Assembly: GCA_046346665.1 (NCBI GenBank)
Contig: JAXMHQ010000012.1
Span: 1 to 64,000 of the forward strand
From: JAXMHQ01 sp046346665
GTDB lineage: Bacteria; Verrucomicrobiota; Verrucomicrobiia; Limisphaerales; JAXMHQ01
Direction of reading: 5' to 3'
DNA: 64,000 bases
Below the pieces are notes generated by a model. The model saw nothing but the letters and a program-made list of their open reading frames with translations, made no database searches and had not been told where the DNA came from. Position numbers and translations under genes: made by a program. This document shows, one piece after another, positions 8,340 through 16,881 of this stretch (the stretch's first letter is position 1; each line of letters starts with the position of its first letter).

Positions 8340-8753
8340 ATGATGTTTCAGATCGATTTCAAGTGCGGCAAGCCGGTGTATTTGCAGCTGGTGGACCAGG
8401 TGCGGTATGCGGCGGCGTCGGGGGCGTTGCGGCCGGGCGAGCCGCTCCCCGGCATCCGGCCGCTTGCCGAGGAATTGCGCGTCAACCGGAACACGATCGC
8501 AAAGGCTTACGCCGAGCTAGAAAGCCAGGGGATCCTGGAGACGCTCCCCGGCAAGGGGTGTTTCCTGAGCGACCGCCAGTCGCCGTTCAGCCGCGGCGTG
8601 AAACACAAACTGCTGCTGGCGGAGATCGATGAAGCCGTCGTCACCGCGCATCACCTGCGCGTGAACCGGCAGGATTTCCTGGACCTGGTCCGGGAGAGAT
8701 TGGATTACTTCGAACAAAAGGCGGCGGAATCCGAACCCGAAAGGAACTCATGA
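8340..8753 (+). CDS. GntR-family transcriptional regulator, YtrA subfamily
   Basis: 137 residues; ATG at 8340 or 8343. The N-terminal winged helix-turn-helix is complete (PVYLQLVDQVRYAAASGAL, then LRVNRNTIAKAYAELESQG and the wing LPGKGCFL). Only about 50 residues follow it, which is the short C-terminal helix pair typical of YtrA regulators that control ABC transporters. Its stop overlaps the start of the ABC ATPase gene (ATGA), so the three genes 8340-12298 form one operon under the palindromic promoter at 8278-8319. Confidence 0.9.
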   Translation: MMFQIDFKCGKPVYLQLVDQVRYAAASGALRPGEPLPGIRPLAEELRVNRNTIAKAYAELESQGILETLPGKGCFLSDRQSPFSRGVKHKLLLAEIDEAVVTAHHLRVNRQDFLDLVRERLDYFEQKAAESEPERNS

Positions 8754-9590
8754 GCACCGAACCCATCATTGACATTCACGGTTTGTCGCGCCGTTACGGC
8801 CGGGTGGAAGCCGTGCACGACCTGCACCTCGCGGTGCGGCCGGGGAGTTGTTTCGGGTTTTTCGGCCGGAACGGCGCGGGCAAAACCACCACGATCAAAT
8901 GCCTCCTGAATTTGCTGCGACCCCAGGCGGGCAGCGTGCGGGTGTTCGGACTCGACCCGCGCCGGAACGAAGTGGCGGTGAAATCGCGCCTCGCCTACGT
9001 GCCGGATGCCGTCGCGTTTTATCCCTGGATGACCGTGAGCCAGACCCTGGAATACTTCGCGTCATTCCGCGCGCATTGGAATCGCGACATCGAAAAGAGC
9101 CTGCTGGAACGATTCAGCCTGGATCCGAACCTGAAGGCGGGCGGATTGAGCAAGGGCCAGAAGACGCAACTCGCGTTGATCATTGCGATTTGTCCCGAGC
9201 CGGAATTTCATCGGCGCCTATCAATCAGGCGACCCGGAACGGCGCACAGTGTTTGTATCGACGCATTTGATTTCGGAGTTCGAGGGGTTGATTGATGATT
9301 TCACGATCCTGGACCAAGGGCGGGTGTTGTTGAAGATGGATGCGGACGGCGCACGGGACCGGTTTAAGAGGATCCGGGCGCGATTTGCGGAGGCGATACC
9401 GCAACTCGGTCTGTCCGGCGCGCTGGAGGTGAAGCGCAACGGACGTGAGATCGAGATTTTGTCCAACGGCAATTCGGACGCGCTTGTGGCGGAGTTGAAA
9501 TCGAAGCAGCCCGAGGCATTGGAATGCGAGTCGTTGTCGCTCGAGGAAATTTTCGTGGCCTCCCGGACCCTGGGCCACGCCGGCGTATGA
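8750..9590 (+). pseudogene. ABC transporter ATPase, broken by internal deletion and frameshift
   Basis: The first frame (8750 to about 9205) has Walker A GRNGAGKTT and the signature GLSKGQKTQ, then runs CPEPE and goes out of frame to a stop at 9295. The second frame resumes at about 9206 with FIGAYQSGDPERRTVFVSTHL and continues to the family C-terminus ESLSLEEIFVASRT, stopping at 9590. Compared with relatives, the segment between CPEPE and FIGAYQ, which should hold Walker B (LLxLDEP) and the D-loop (SGLDP), about 20 residues, is missing, and the reading frame is shifted. ATP hydrolysis should be impossible. The junction lies in GGAATTTC, so deletion between short GGAA-type microhomologies is plausible. 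An assembly error is the alternative. Confidence 0.85.
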
Positions 9591-12298
9591 ATGCGATGGT
9601 GAGGAAGGAAATCCGCCTGGTGCTGCCGGCGTTTGTCGCGGCGGTGGTTTTGGTGGTTGCTGCAATGTCCTTCGAGTATCTGCGGACCGCGCGTGGTGCA
9701 GCCGGCGCTCTGGATTCTTGGCTTTATGTCCAACCTTTGGCCTTGCTTGTCGGGTTGGGTTTGCTCGGAGTTGCATCTTTCGGCCGCGAATTCTCTTCGG
9801 GAACCCTGCCAATACTCTTGGCGCAGCCCGTGGCGCGGAACCGAATCTGGCTTCTCAAAATCATTGTAACACTGATCCCAATGTCGGGATTGTTACTGCT
9901 CCATTACGGTCTGCTCTGGTGGCTACGCCCGGCAGCGCCAGGCCGCGTGTTGTGGCTCATTTGGACAGGCTCCACCATAGTGATCTTTTGTACGGTGTCT
10001 GGAGGAAGTTGGACGGTGCTGCTGTTGCGCCATGTTGCGGCCTCTTTCTTTCTCACCATCGGCACAACCATTGCGATTGGCATGACGGTAAGTTGGATCT
10101 GCATGACATGGCTTGGATCGTATTCGCTGCAAATGGTTTGGATCATGCAAGGCGCCCTGGCGGTTTACGCTGTGCTCGGCCTGTTGTTCTCCCGCTGGTT
10201 GTTTCTTCGGGCCCAGGATGTTGAGTGGTCGGGCGGGGTTATTTCGATTCCGATCCGCTGGCCCCGTTTCGCGCCCGGGTGGCGCATGGGCCGCGGTCCG
10301 AGGACTGCCTGGATGCATTTGATTGCCAAGGAGGTTCAATTTCACCAGGTCAGCCTGCTCATTGCCGTGGTGGTGTTTGTCTTGAACATTTTCATTGTTG
10401 GATTTCGCAAGGTGAACCCTGAATGGAGCGATTCGAGCACCTTTGTGTCCGTGTTTCTCGGGATTTGGATCATCCTCTGGTTTTCGCTGCCGGTTTTACT
10501 GGGCAGCATGGCGGTCGCGGAGGAACGACGCCTGGGCACGATGGAAGGTCAACTCTGCCTTCCTATACCGCACCCGCTTCAGTTTGTCGTCAAACTCGGG
10601 GTGGTTCTGGTGCTCAGCATCATTCTGGGCGCGTTCATTCCGTTCCTTGTGGAACGCCTGGGTGTGGCCATTGGCGCGCGGGGCGGCCCATTCGGCGGAG
10701 ATCTTCAGTGGAAGGACCTTAAAGGTCTCTGCCTCAGCGCAGCTGCAGTTTCACTGGTTTCATTCTATGCTTCCACCCTGACACGCGGGACCCTGTCGGC
10801 CCTGGCGGTTTCAATTTTCGTTGGTTCGGCTGTGGCATTGATCGGGCAGCTTGGAGGAATCCATGTCTTTCCTAACCCGGGTGGCCCGGCAATCGAGTTC
10901 CGTCTGCTGGCTTATTTTGGGATTCCCGCGTTGCTGCTAACTATCGTCGAAGCCGCCTATGGCAATAGTCGTCATGTTTTAGTGAATGGCGGGCTTTGGC
11001 TGAGGAATATCCTGATGTTTGCGATTTGTATCGCCGCATCGGTCTTTCTTGCGCGGCTGATTTATCAACGTCCGTGGGAGCGGTTGATGTCCCTTGAACC
11101 GGGACATAAACCACCCGTTCTGGCCGGGCCTTTACAATCCCGAATTTGCGAGTGCGGTGGGACCTACTTTGTATTGCTGCCGGACGGTCGGCTTTGGAAA
11201 TCGGGATTATCCACCGCCTTGGTGCCGCCCGGCGTCAAATCAGGTGAAACCTACACCCCTATCGCCATGCCCGTTGAGGGTTCCTTTTTGTCAGGGGCAG
11301 ATTGGGTGGACCTGGTGAGTACTGGGGGGCGTGTGATTGCCTTGAAATCGGATGGCTCGCTATGGCGCCTTGCCTACGACAAATATTCTAATGGATCCTA
11401 CTTTCTTGTTACAGTCAAAGATCCTGAACAGATCGCCGTCGATTCCAAGTGGAAAGCAATTGCCGCGGGGCTTTCTTTCGTAATAGCCGTCAGGAAGGAC
11501 GGCACGCTATGGGGGGCCGGTGATAATAGTGAAGGGCAATTGGGGCGTGGGACCAACTGGGCGGCGGGCACCCACTTTGTCAGGCGCGGCGATTTGGCCA
11601 CCGACCAATGGGTGCAAGTGGGGACCAACTCGGACTGGGTCAACATTTTCGCAGGTTACCATGCTTCAATTGGGGTCAAAACAGACGGAAGTGTTTGGCA
11701 GTGGGGAATGTTATGCGTCGTCGAGGATTGGGGTAGTGCGAAGCAACATTCGCTGCAGTCCGCCGAACCGGTGCGCTGCGCGCAAGCGAACGGCTACGAC
11801 TTGGTCGACGTTGTCATGGTCTCCACCTTTCAACTGCAACTCAAGCGGAACGGTGCCTTATCCGTCATGGGATGGCTTCAGAATAATGTTAATGTGCTCG
11901 GATGTTTTGCGGGGGAGAACGGACGCGTCCTGACAACACCCCGGCGCGTGGGGGATCGGAGCACATGGAAGAGCGTAAGTGGAGGAGGGGACACAATACT
12001 CGCTATCTCCAGCGACGGCGAGCTGGTCGTGAACAAAGTCTACGGGAATTTTTGGTTTGGTTTGGGCGCTCTCTGGAAGCCCAGTAAGTATTCGGACTGG
12101 CTGGGGACCACAAGAATGGGCAATTTCGAGCGTAACGTCATTTCACTCGCTGCAGATGGAACTCTGAATTGCTGGGAGGGAGATCAAAGGACTATGAATG
12201 ATCCAGATCGGCTGCTATGCCCCTCGCGGAAACCAATCTGGAGTTTGAACCTGTTCGACACGGTGCAAGGCAAGGGACACGAGAAAGGAAACTTTTGA
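9587..12298 (+). CDS. ABC-2 permease fused to an RCC1-like beta-propeller
   Basis: 903 residues from MNAMVRKEIRLVLPAF; the ATG overlaps the stop of the ATPase reading frame. Residues 1 to about 490 are a membrane domain with a dozen or so hydrophobic segments in two halves (the second begins near AWMHLIAKEVQFH). From about 510 to 890 there are repeats of the RCC1 type, such as WKAIAAGLSFVIAVRKDG-TLWGAGDN and WVNIFAGYHASIGVKTDG-SVWQWG. The order suggests a membrane pump with a sensor or binding propeller outside the cell, but this is inference. GC content is lower than in neighbouring genes, suggesting transfer or relaxed selection; with the partner ATPase broken, the gene may be on its way to decay. 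Confidence 0.82.
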   Translation: MNAMVRKEIRLVLPAFVAAVVLVVAAMSFEYLRTARGAAGALDSWLYVQPLALLVGLGLLGVASFGREFSSGTLPILLAQPVARNRIWLLKIIVTLIPMSGLLLLHYGLLWWLRPAAPGRVLWLIWTGSTIVIFCTVSGGSWTVLLLRHVAASFFLTIGTTIAIGMTVSWICMTWLGSYSLQMVWIMQGALAVYAVLGLLFSRWLFLRAQDVEWSGGVISIPIRWPRFAPGWRMGRGPRTAWMHLIAKEVQFHQVSLLIAVVVFVLNIFIVGFRKVNPEWSDSSTFVSVFLGIWIILWFSLPVLLGSMAVAEERRLGTMEGQLCLPIPHPLQFVVKLGVVLVLSIILGAFIPFLVERLGVAIGARGGPFGGDLQWKDLKGLCLSAAAVSLVSFYASTLTRGTLSALAVSIFVGSAVALIGQLGGIHVFPNPGGPAIEFRLLAYFGIPALLLTIVEAAYGNSRHVLVNGGLWLRNILMFAICIAASVFLARLIYQRPWERLMSLEPGHKPPVLAGPLQSRICECGGTYFVLLPDGRLWKSGLSTALVPPGVKSGETYTPIAMPVEGSFLSGADWVDLVSTGGRVIALKSDGSLWRLAYDKYSNGSYFLVTVKDPEQIAVDSKWKAIAAGLSFVIAVRKDGTLWGAGDNSEGQLGRGTNWAAGTHFVRRGDLATDQWVQVGTNSDWVNIFAGYHASIGVKTDGSVWQWGMLCVVEDWGSAKQHSLQSAEPVRCAQANGYDLVDVVMVSTFQLQLKRNGALSVMGWLQNNVNVLGCFAGENGRVLTTPRRVGDRSTWKSVSGGGDTILAISSDGELVVNKVYGNFWFGLGALWKPSKYSDWLGTTRMGNFERNVISLAADGTLNCWEGDQRTMNDPDRLLCPSRKPIWSLNLFDTVQGKGHEKGNF

Positions 12299-12730
12299 CA
12301 GGAGGCCGCAGAGGTAGCAGAGCAAGAATTTAATCCTCTGCTCCCTCTGCTGGCTCCTGTTGAAAGAATGGGTTCACCTGCTTGCTTCAGGTTTTTTCTT
12401 GGTCAGAGACTCCTTACGTCGTCTCCTACATTGTTCTTCGTTGCCTCCGTTTCCTCCTATAGAAAACGATTTCCACTGTTCGATCCTGCGCCTGGATGCT
12501 CGCGGAAATCCGGCGCCCCATCCGGGGCGCAAACCCTTCAAACCCGGCCCCGGGGGTTGCACCCCCGGCTTATGTCCCCGAGCCCTCCGGGCTCGCCGAA
12601 CGCCCACTCCCAAACTCCCAAACTCCGAAACTCTCAAACTCCAAGACTCCACCACTCCACCACTCCACCACTCCGTTCCGCTCTCATCCCCTCTCGACAA
12701 ACTTCTGTAGTCGCGCAACACTGCGGCGCG
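12299..12730. other. Repeat-filled spacer
   Basis: No convincing gene. It holds an inverted pair AGGAGGCCGCAGAGG...CCTCTGCTGGCTCCT-like (12300-12360), a GC hairpin GGCGCCCC...GGGGCGC (12510-12530), further C/G-rich hairpins (12545-12600), and tandem heptamer-like runs AAACTCC and CCACTCCA (12605-12675). The native promoter of the next gene is presumably within the last 50 bases. Confidence 0.5.
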
Positions 12731-13339
12731 ATGTCTAACAATCCGGAATCGGCGCTGGACACCCTGTGGAAGGAATACGGGACGGTGTTCGGCGAATTTG
12801 ACGATTTGACGCTGGGCCGGTGGCTGGCGCAGACGCTGGGGCAGATTGCGGGCAAAACCTGGCGGCTGTCGCATCCGCTCCTGGGCGCCTATCGACTCGC
12901 CGCCCAGCTCGGGCACGAGCGCCAGATCTGGTTCAAGCGCATGGCCACGCCGCCGCCCGCCTATACGGAATCCCCCTGCTGCCGCGCCCCGATGCTGCCG
13001 CTGTTGACCCGCGACGTCAAAGACGCGGGGCTGATCTGCCAGCATTGCAACGACACGCTGGTGGCTTACGACGATCTGCCGGCCGTGCTCAAACCCGATC
13101 TCGAGGCCTGGGCGGGGCTTTACGCGCCGGTGCACGCGGTGGCGCATTGGGACGATCGCCAGCGCAAGAGCGCGCGCAATTACGACCGGGCCTACGAACA
13201 GGCCGCGCGCGAGGCGGAGCAGCTCCTCGCCCGCGCGGGGCGAACGCTCGCGCCGCGGTTGCTCGAGTTTTACCCGGCCGTGGTGTGGGAAGACCAGGAC
13301 GAATGCCTCGAAGTCCGGCCGGAGGATGTGTTGCTTTAG
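12731..13339 (+). CDS. Hypothetical protein with putative zinc ribbon
   Basis: 202 residues from MSNNPESALDTLWKEY. I do not recognise the family. Visible features are an N-terminal helical part, two cysteine pairs spaced like a zinc ribbon (SPCCRAPM near residue 80 and LICQHCND near residue 102), and a charged helical C-terminal half ending in an acidic tail. Codon use and GC match the surrounding genes and the reading frame is clean, so it is a real gene. An in-frame upstream extension to 12368 runs only through repeat DNA and is not credible. No operon partner. Confidence 0.65.
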   Translation: MSNNPESALDTLWKEYGTVFGEFDDLTLGRWLAQTLGQIAGKTWRLSHPLLGAYRLAAQLGHERQIWFKRMATPPPAYTESPCCRAPMLPLLTRDVKDAGLICQHCNDTLVAYDDLPAVLKPDLEAWAGLYAPVHAVAHWDDRQRKSARNYDRAYEQAAREAEQLLARAGRTLAPRLLEFYPAVVWEDQDECLEVRPEDVLL

Positions 13340-13411
13340 CCGCGCTCCGCGCGGCCGGCGCCACGGAGTGGCGCCCTACCTTGGCCCTGGAATGAATTTG
13401 AATGCGACAGT

Positions 13412-14044
13412 ATGAGATGGATTTTTAAATGGCTCCTGCGGCTGGTGGTGGTGCTGGTTGTGCTGATCATCCTGGCGGTGATGCTGAAGGATGTGGTGCT
13501 TCGGCGCATCATGGAGGAGCGGATTCATGCCCAGACCGGGCTGGGCGTGGAGATCCGGCGGCTGTCGACGGGCATTTTTTCGCCGGTGGTGACGATGGAG
13601 GGATTGAAACTGTACAACACGGCCGACTTTGGCGGGACGCCGTTGCTGGACATGCCGGAATTTCATGTGGAACTCGACTCCGCCGCCCTGGCGCGGCGGC
13701 AGGTGCATGTGACGTTGGCCCGGTTCAATCTTGCGGAAGTCGACATCGTGCGGAACGAACTCGGCCAGACGAACCTGGTCACGCTGATGGGCAAGGCGCA
13801 GGCGCGGGTGGAGAAGGACGGCGGAATCGGGAAGGCGCTGGGCCAGTTTGAATTCACGGGTGTGGACGTGCTGAATCTCTCGTTAGGCACGGTGAAATAC
13901 ATCGACCTGGCCGACCGCGCGAACAATCGGGAGGTTCACATCAATCTTCAAAACCAGGTGTTCAAGAACCTGAAGAACAAAACGGATTTGCAGACGAATT
14001 TGATTTTGCTGTGGCTGTCGAGCGGGGGGAGGATTGGGCTCTAA
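13412..14044 (+). CDS. AsmA-like membrane-anchored protein
   Basis: 210 residues. A strong N-terminal membrane helix (LLRLVVVLVVLIILAVML, residues 8-25) is followed by the pattern of AsmA/DUF748-type proteins: an amphipathic beta-rich segment reading VEIRRLSTGIFSPVVTMEGLKL and then PEFHVELDSAALARRQVHVT. Such proteins sit in the inner membrane facing the periplasm and are linked to outer-membrane lipid transport or assembly. It is much shorter than typical AsmA (over 600), so it may be only the N-terminal module. Its stop is directly followed by a repeat element. Confidence 0.6.
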   Translation: MRWIFKWLLRLVVVLVVLIILAVMLKDVVLRRIMEERIHAQTGLGVEIRRLSTGIFSPVVTMEGLKLYNTADFGGTPLLDMPEFHVELDSAALARRQVHVTLARFNLAEVDIVRNELGQTNLVTLMGKAQARVEKDGGIGKALGQFEFTGVDVLNLSLGTVKYIDLADRANNREVHINLQNQVFKNLKNKTDLQTNLILLWLSSGGRIGL

Positions 14045-14213
14045 GTTGCTGGTTGCAAGTTGCGAGTTGCTGGTTCCTGGCGGTCTATTTGTGCTCCAGG
14101 TTTCTCTGTATTCCAGTCCGTTTCGTGGCCATCAACAGGCGATCGTCCCAATGGCTGAGAAAATCGCACGCACGTTCGAACCTGCAACTTGCAACCTGCA
14201 ACCCGCAACCAAA
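14045..14213. repeat. Miniature element bounded by GTTGC heptamer inverted repeats
   Basis: Between the stops of two convergent genes lies about 33 bases of degenerate heptamers (GGTTGCA-type, 14045-14077) and their inverted counterpart (CAACCTG-type, 14177-14211), matching at most positions. About 100 bases lie between, with no ORF. The same terminal structure, with the same GGTTC / GAACC inner edge, bounds the four-helix-bundle gene at 31761-32272, so this may be its empty or deleted form. It may also serve as a bidirectional terminator. Confidence 0.65.
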
Positions 14214-15284
14214 TCAGATCTTCACCTTGAACGCCTCGCCCGCTTTCACGGATAACACGAACGCGGCGAGGAGTTGGGGGATGAGGTCGAGGTCCTTGAG
14301 GCTGACGACTTCGACGGGGGAATGCATGTAACGGTTCGGGAGGCTGATCAGGGCGCTGGCGATGCCGCCGCGGGTCCAGAAGATCACGTCCGTGTCCGTG
14401 CCGCTGGTGGCGGACATGGCTTCGTGCTGGAGGGGGATGCGCTTGGACTTGGCGACCTTTTCCAGGCGGTCGACGACTTCGGGATGATTGCAGCCGCCGT
14501 GGGTGAGGGCGGGGCCTTTGCCGACGTGAATATCGCCGTGCTGCGCCTTGCTCACGGTTGGATAATCCGTCGCGTGGGTGACGTCGACGACGAGCGCGAC
14601 GTCCGGTTTGAGGGAATAGGCGATCTGCCGCGCGCCGAGCAGGCCGACTTCCTCCTGCACATTCGACACGGCGCAGACTTCAGCGGCGAATTTCGATCCG
14701 CTTTCCTTGAGGAGCCGCAGCGCTTCGGCGACGGCGAAGGTGCCGATGCGATTGTCGAAGGCGCGCGCGACGGCCAGCCCGTTGCCGAGCAGGTCGAATT
14801 CGTCCACCAGCGTGATGGGATCGCCCACGCGCACCCGTTTCGCCGCCTCCGCGTGGGTGCGCGCGCCGATGTCGATGAACAAGTCGTGGATCTTGGGCGG
14901 TTTCGGGTCGCCGTCGGATTTGGTGAGGTGGGGGGCGACGTTGCCGACGACGCCTTTGACGGGGCCGTTGCGGGTGTGGATGGTGACGCGCTGGGCGCGG
15001 GTGATGGCGGCGTCGATGCCGCCCATGCGGCGGACGTAGAGGTAGCCGTCCGGGTCGATGTAATTCACGGCCATCGCGATTTCGTCGGCGTGCGCGGCCA
15101 GCATGATGCGCGGGGAACCGCCCTTGTTGAGGACGGCGACGCAATTGCCGTAGGCGTCGGAGAAAGTTTCATCGGCGAGCGGGGTGACGTAATCCAGCCA
15201 GACGCGCTGCCCGCGGACCTCGTGGCCGGTGGGGCTGGGGGTGTTCACGAGTGTGCGTAGGAAATTCAATGACAATTCGCGCAT
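14214..15284 (-). CDS. M42 family metallo-aminopeptidase (glutamyl aminopeptidase / FrvX-like)
   Basis: 356 residues, the usual family length. Metal ligands of the co-catalytic zinc or cobalt centre are all present: His65 and Asp67 (LAAHADEIA), Asp177 (AFDNRIG), catalytic Glu211 with Glu212 (VQEEVGLLGAR), Asp234 (VVDVTHATD) and His321 (RYMHSPVE). The PDZ-like dimerisation subdomain lies between about 70 and 160. A cytosolic enzyme expected to trim peptides from their N-terminus. Transcribed alone, convergent with the AsmA-like gene. Confidence 0.92.
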   Translation of the reverse strand: MRELSLNFLRTLVNTPSPTGHEVRGQRVWLDYVTPLADETFSDAYGNCVAVLNKGGSPRIMLAAHADEIAMAVNYIDPDGYLYVRRMGGIDAAITRAQRVTIHTRNGPVKGVVGNVAPHLTKSDGDPKPPKIHDLFIDIGARTHAEAAKRVRVGDPITLVDEFDLLGNGLAVARAFDNRIGTFAVAEALRLLKESGSKFAAEVCAVSNVQEEVGLLGARQIAYSLKPDVALVVDVTHATDYPTVSKAQHGDIHVGKGPALTHGGCNHPEVVDRLEKVAKSKRIPLQHEAMSATSGTDTDVIFWTRGGIASALISLPNRYMHSPVEVVSLKDLDLIPQLLAAFVLSVKAGEAFKVKI

Positions 15285-15498
15285 GGCATCAGGCTAGCCG
15301 CGGATGAACCCGGATTTCAACCGCGGATTACGGGGATTTCACGGATGGATCTCCTTCCATTCGATCCATCCATCCAGTAATCCAATAATCCAGTAATCCG
15401 TTTCGAGGACGAGGACGAGGAGGAGGACGAGGACGATCCAGGCTGGGCGGGCGATAAACAGGTGACACTCCCCGGGTTCTGGGCTATTTTCGCGCGCA
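15285..15498. repeat. ATCCATCCAGTAATCC array plus GAGGAC hexanucleotide array
   Basis: No gene. 15340-15400 holds CCATCCAGTAATCCAATAATCC-type repeats and 15405-15436 holds an imperfect (GAGGAC)n microsatellite. The same two blocks occur together at 35256-35410, 36535-36700 and 39000-39078, so they travel as a unit. The HEAT-protein promoter must lie in the last 50 bases. Confidence 0.6.
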
Positions 15499-16881
15499 AT
15501 GTGGTGGCTCGCTTTGCTGCATCTCCGTTCCAGTGATCCCGAGGTTCGTCTCCGGGCTGTCCGGCGGTTGTCGGAATCGGGATCCCAGCGGGTTGTGGAC
15601 GCCTTGTCACAGGCGGTTGAGGATGAGGATTTAGCGGTCGCTGCGGCCGCCGTCGCCGCGTTGGGCAAGAAAACCGGGGACGAACCGCGGTCGATCCTGC
15701 TGAAACTTCTGCGTCATTCCCGACCTGAAATCCGGCAATCGGCCATCATGGCGTTGCGTGATCGTCCTGCCGACGACGAGGTGAAGGCGGCGTTCATCGA
15801 GGCGCTGAGCGATTTTGATCCGGGCGTGCGGGGACGTGCGGCGCAGGCTTTGGATCGACATCATTGGCGGCCGGAAACGCCGAAGGAGGAACTCTGGCAC
15901 GCGATTGCGCGCGGGCAATTGTCGCATGCCGCGACGTTCGGCGTGGACGCGATCGAGCCGCTGGAGATGGTGCTGCACGGCAGCCCGTACAATTTGCAGG
16001 TGTCCGCCATCCGCGCGCTGGGTGAAATCCCGGATGACCGCGTGCTGAACTCCCTGTTGCCGGCGCTCCGGGCGTCGGACCATGCCGTGGTGGTGGCGGC
16101 GATCGATGCGCTCGGGCAGTTTGGCGGGCCTAAAGCCACGGATGCATTGACGGCGATTTTGAAGCACCCGGATCACCGGGTGCGGGTGGCGTGCGTGGAG
16201 GCGGTGGGCAAACTGGAAAATCCGCAGGCGACCAAATCGATTTTGGAATTGCTGAAGGACGTGATGTGGGATGTGCGCCGGGCGGCGGCGAATGCGCTGG
16301 GGCGGTTGCCGGATCCGCAGGCGGTGGAGGGCTTGTTGACGGCGGTGAAGGATGTGGATGCGGACGTGCGGGAGGCGGCGATTGCGTCGTTGCGGCGGAT
16401 TGCGAGTCCGCGGGCGGTGAGCGCGCTGGTGCTGGCGCTGGTGGACCCGGAGAGCAACGTGCGGCACGCGGCGGCGTCGGCCTTGCAACAGACGAATCCG
16501 AAATGGGCGCAGAGCGAGGCGGCGCAGCAGGTGATTCCCGAGTTGCGTGCGGCGGCGAATGCCTCGGACCAGGCGGTGCGTTACGCCGCCACGAGTGTTC
16601 TTCAGCAACTCGGCGCGGCCCCGGCAACGCAAGCCGGACTGGAATCGCCCAACGTGCTCACCACGGCCGGCCAAAAGCAGCGCAAAGCCGCGGCGATCTT
16701 CATCGATTTGCTCCGTGACATCGACCGCGAGGTGCGGCTGGCGGCGGCGCAATCGCTCGGCCGCCTGGGCGACCAGCGGGCGGCGTCGGCGCTGATGTCG
16801 GCGTTGTCGGACCGCGACGAGGCGGTGCGCCGGGCGGCGGCGGAGTCGCTGGAATTTCTGCATTATCTTGGAGCCGCGTGA
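15499..16881 (+). CDS. HEAT-repeat protein
   Basis: 460 residues made almost wholly of about ten HEAT / PBS-lyase-type repeats of about 31 residues (for example DPEVRLRAVRRLSES, DHRVRVACVEAVGKLEN, DADVREAAIASLRRIAS, DREVRLAAAQSLGRLGD). There is no signal peptide, so it is a cytoplasmic scaffold for protein-protein contacts. The TGA overlaps the ATG of the response-regulator gene, giving strict co-translation. The context suggests it docks or modulates the signalling proteins encoded next, but no enzymatic motif is present. Confidence 0.88.
   Translation: MWWLALLHLRSSDPEVRLRAVRRLSESGSQRVVDALSQAVEDEDLAVAAAAVAALGKKTGDEPRSILLKLLRHSRPEIRQSAIMALRDRPADDEVKAAFIEALSDFDPGVRGRAAQALDRHHWRPETPKEELWHAIARGQLSHAATFGVDAIEPLEMVLHGSPYNLQVSAIRALGEIPDDRVLNSLLPALRASDHAVVVAAIDALGQFGGPKATDALTAILKHPDHRVRVACVEAVGKLENPQATKSILELLKDVMWDVRRAAANALGRLPDPQAVEGLLTAVKDVDADVREAAIASLRRIASPRAVSALVLALVDPESNVRHAAASALQQTNPKWAQSEAAQQVIPELRAAANASDQAVRYAATSVLQQLGAAPATQAGLESPNVLTTAGQKQRKAAAIFIDLLRDIDREVRLAAAQSLGRLGDQRAASALMSALSDRDEAVRRAAAESLEFLHYLGAA

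Noticed and set aside
12368..12730. N-terminal extension of the zinc-ribbon hypothetical protein
   Set aside because: It translates tandem and hairpin repeats and has no protein-like composition; ATG 12731 is preferred.
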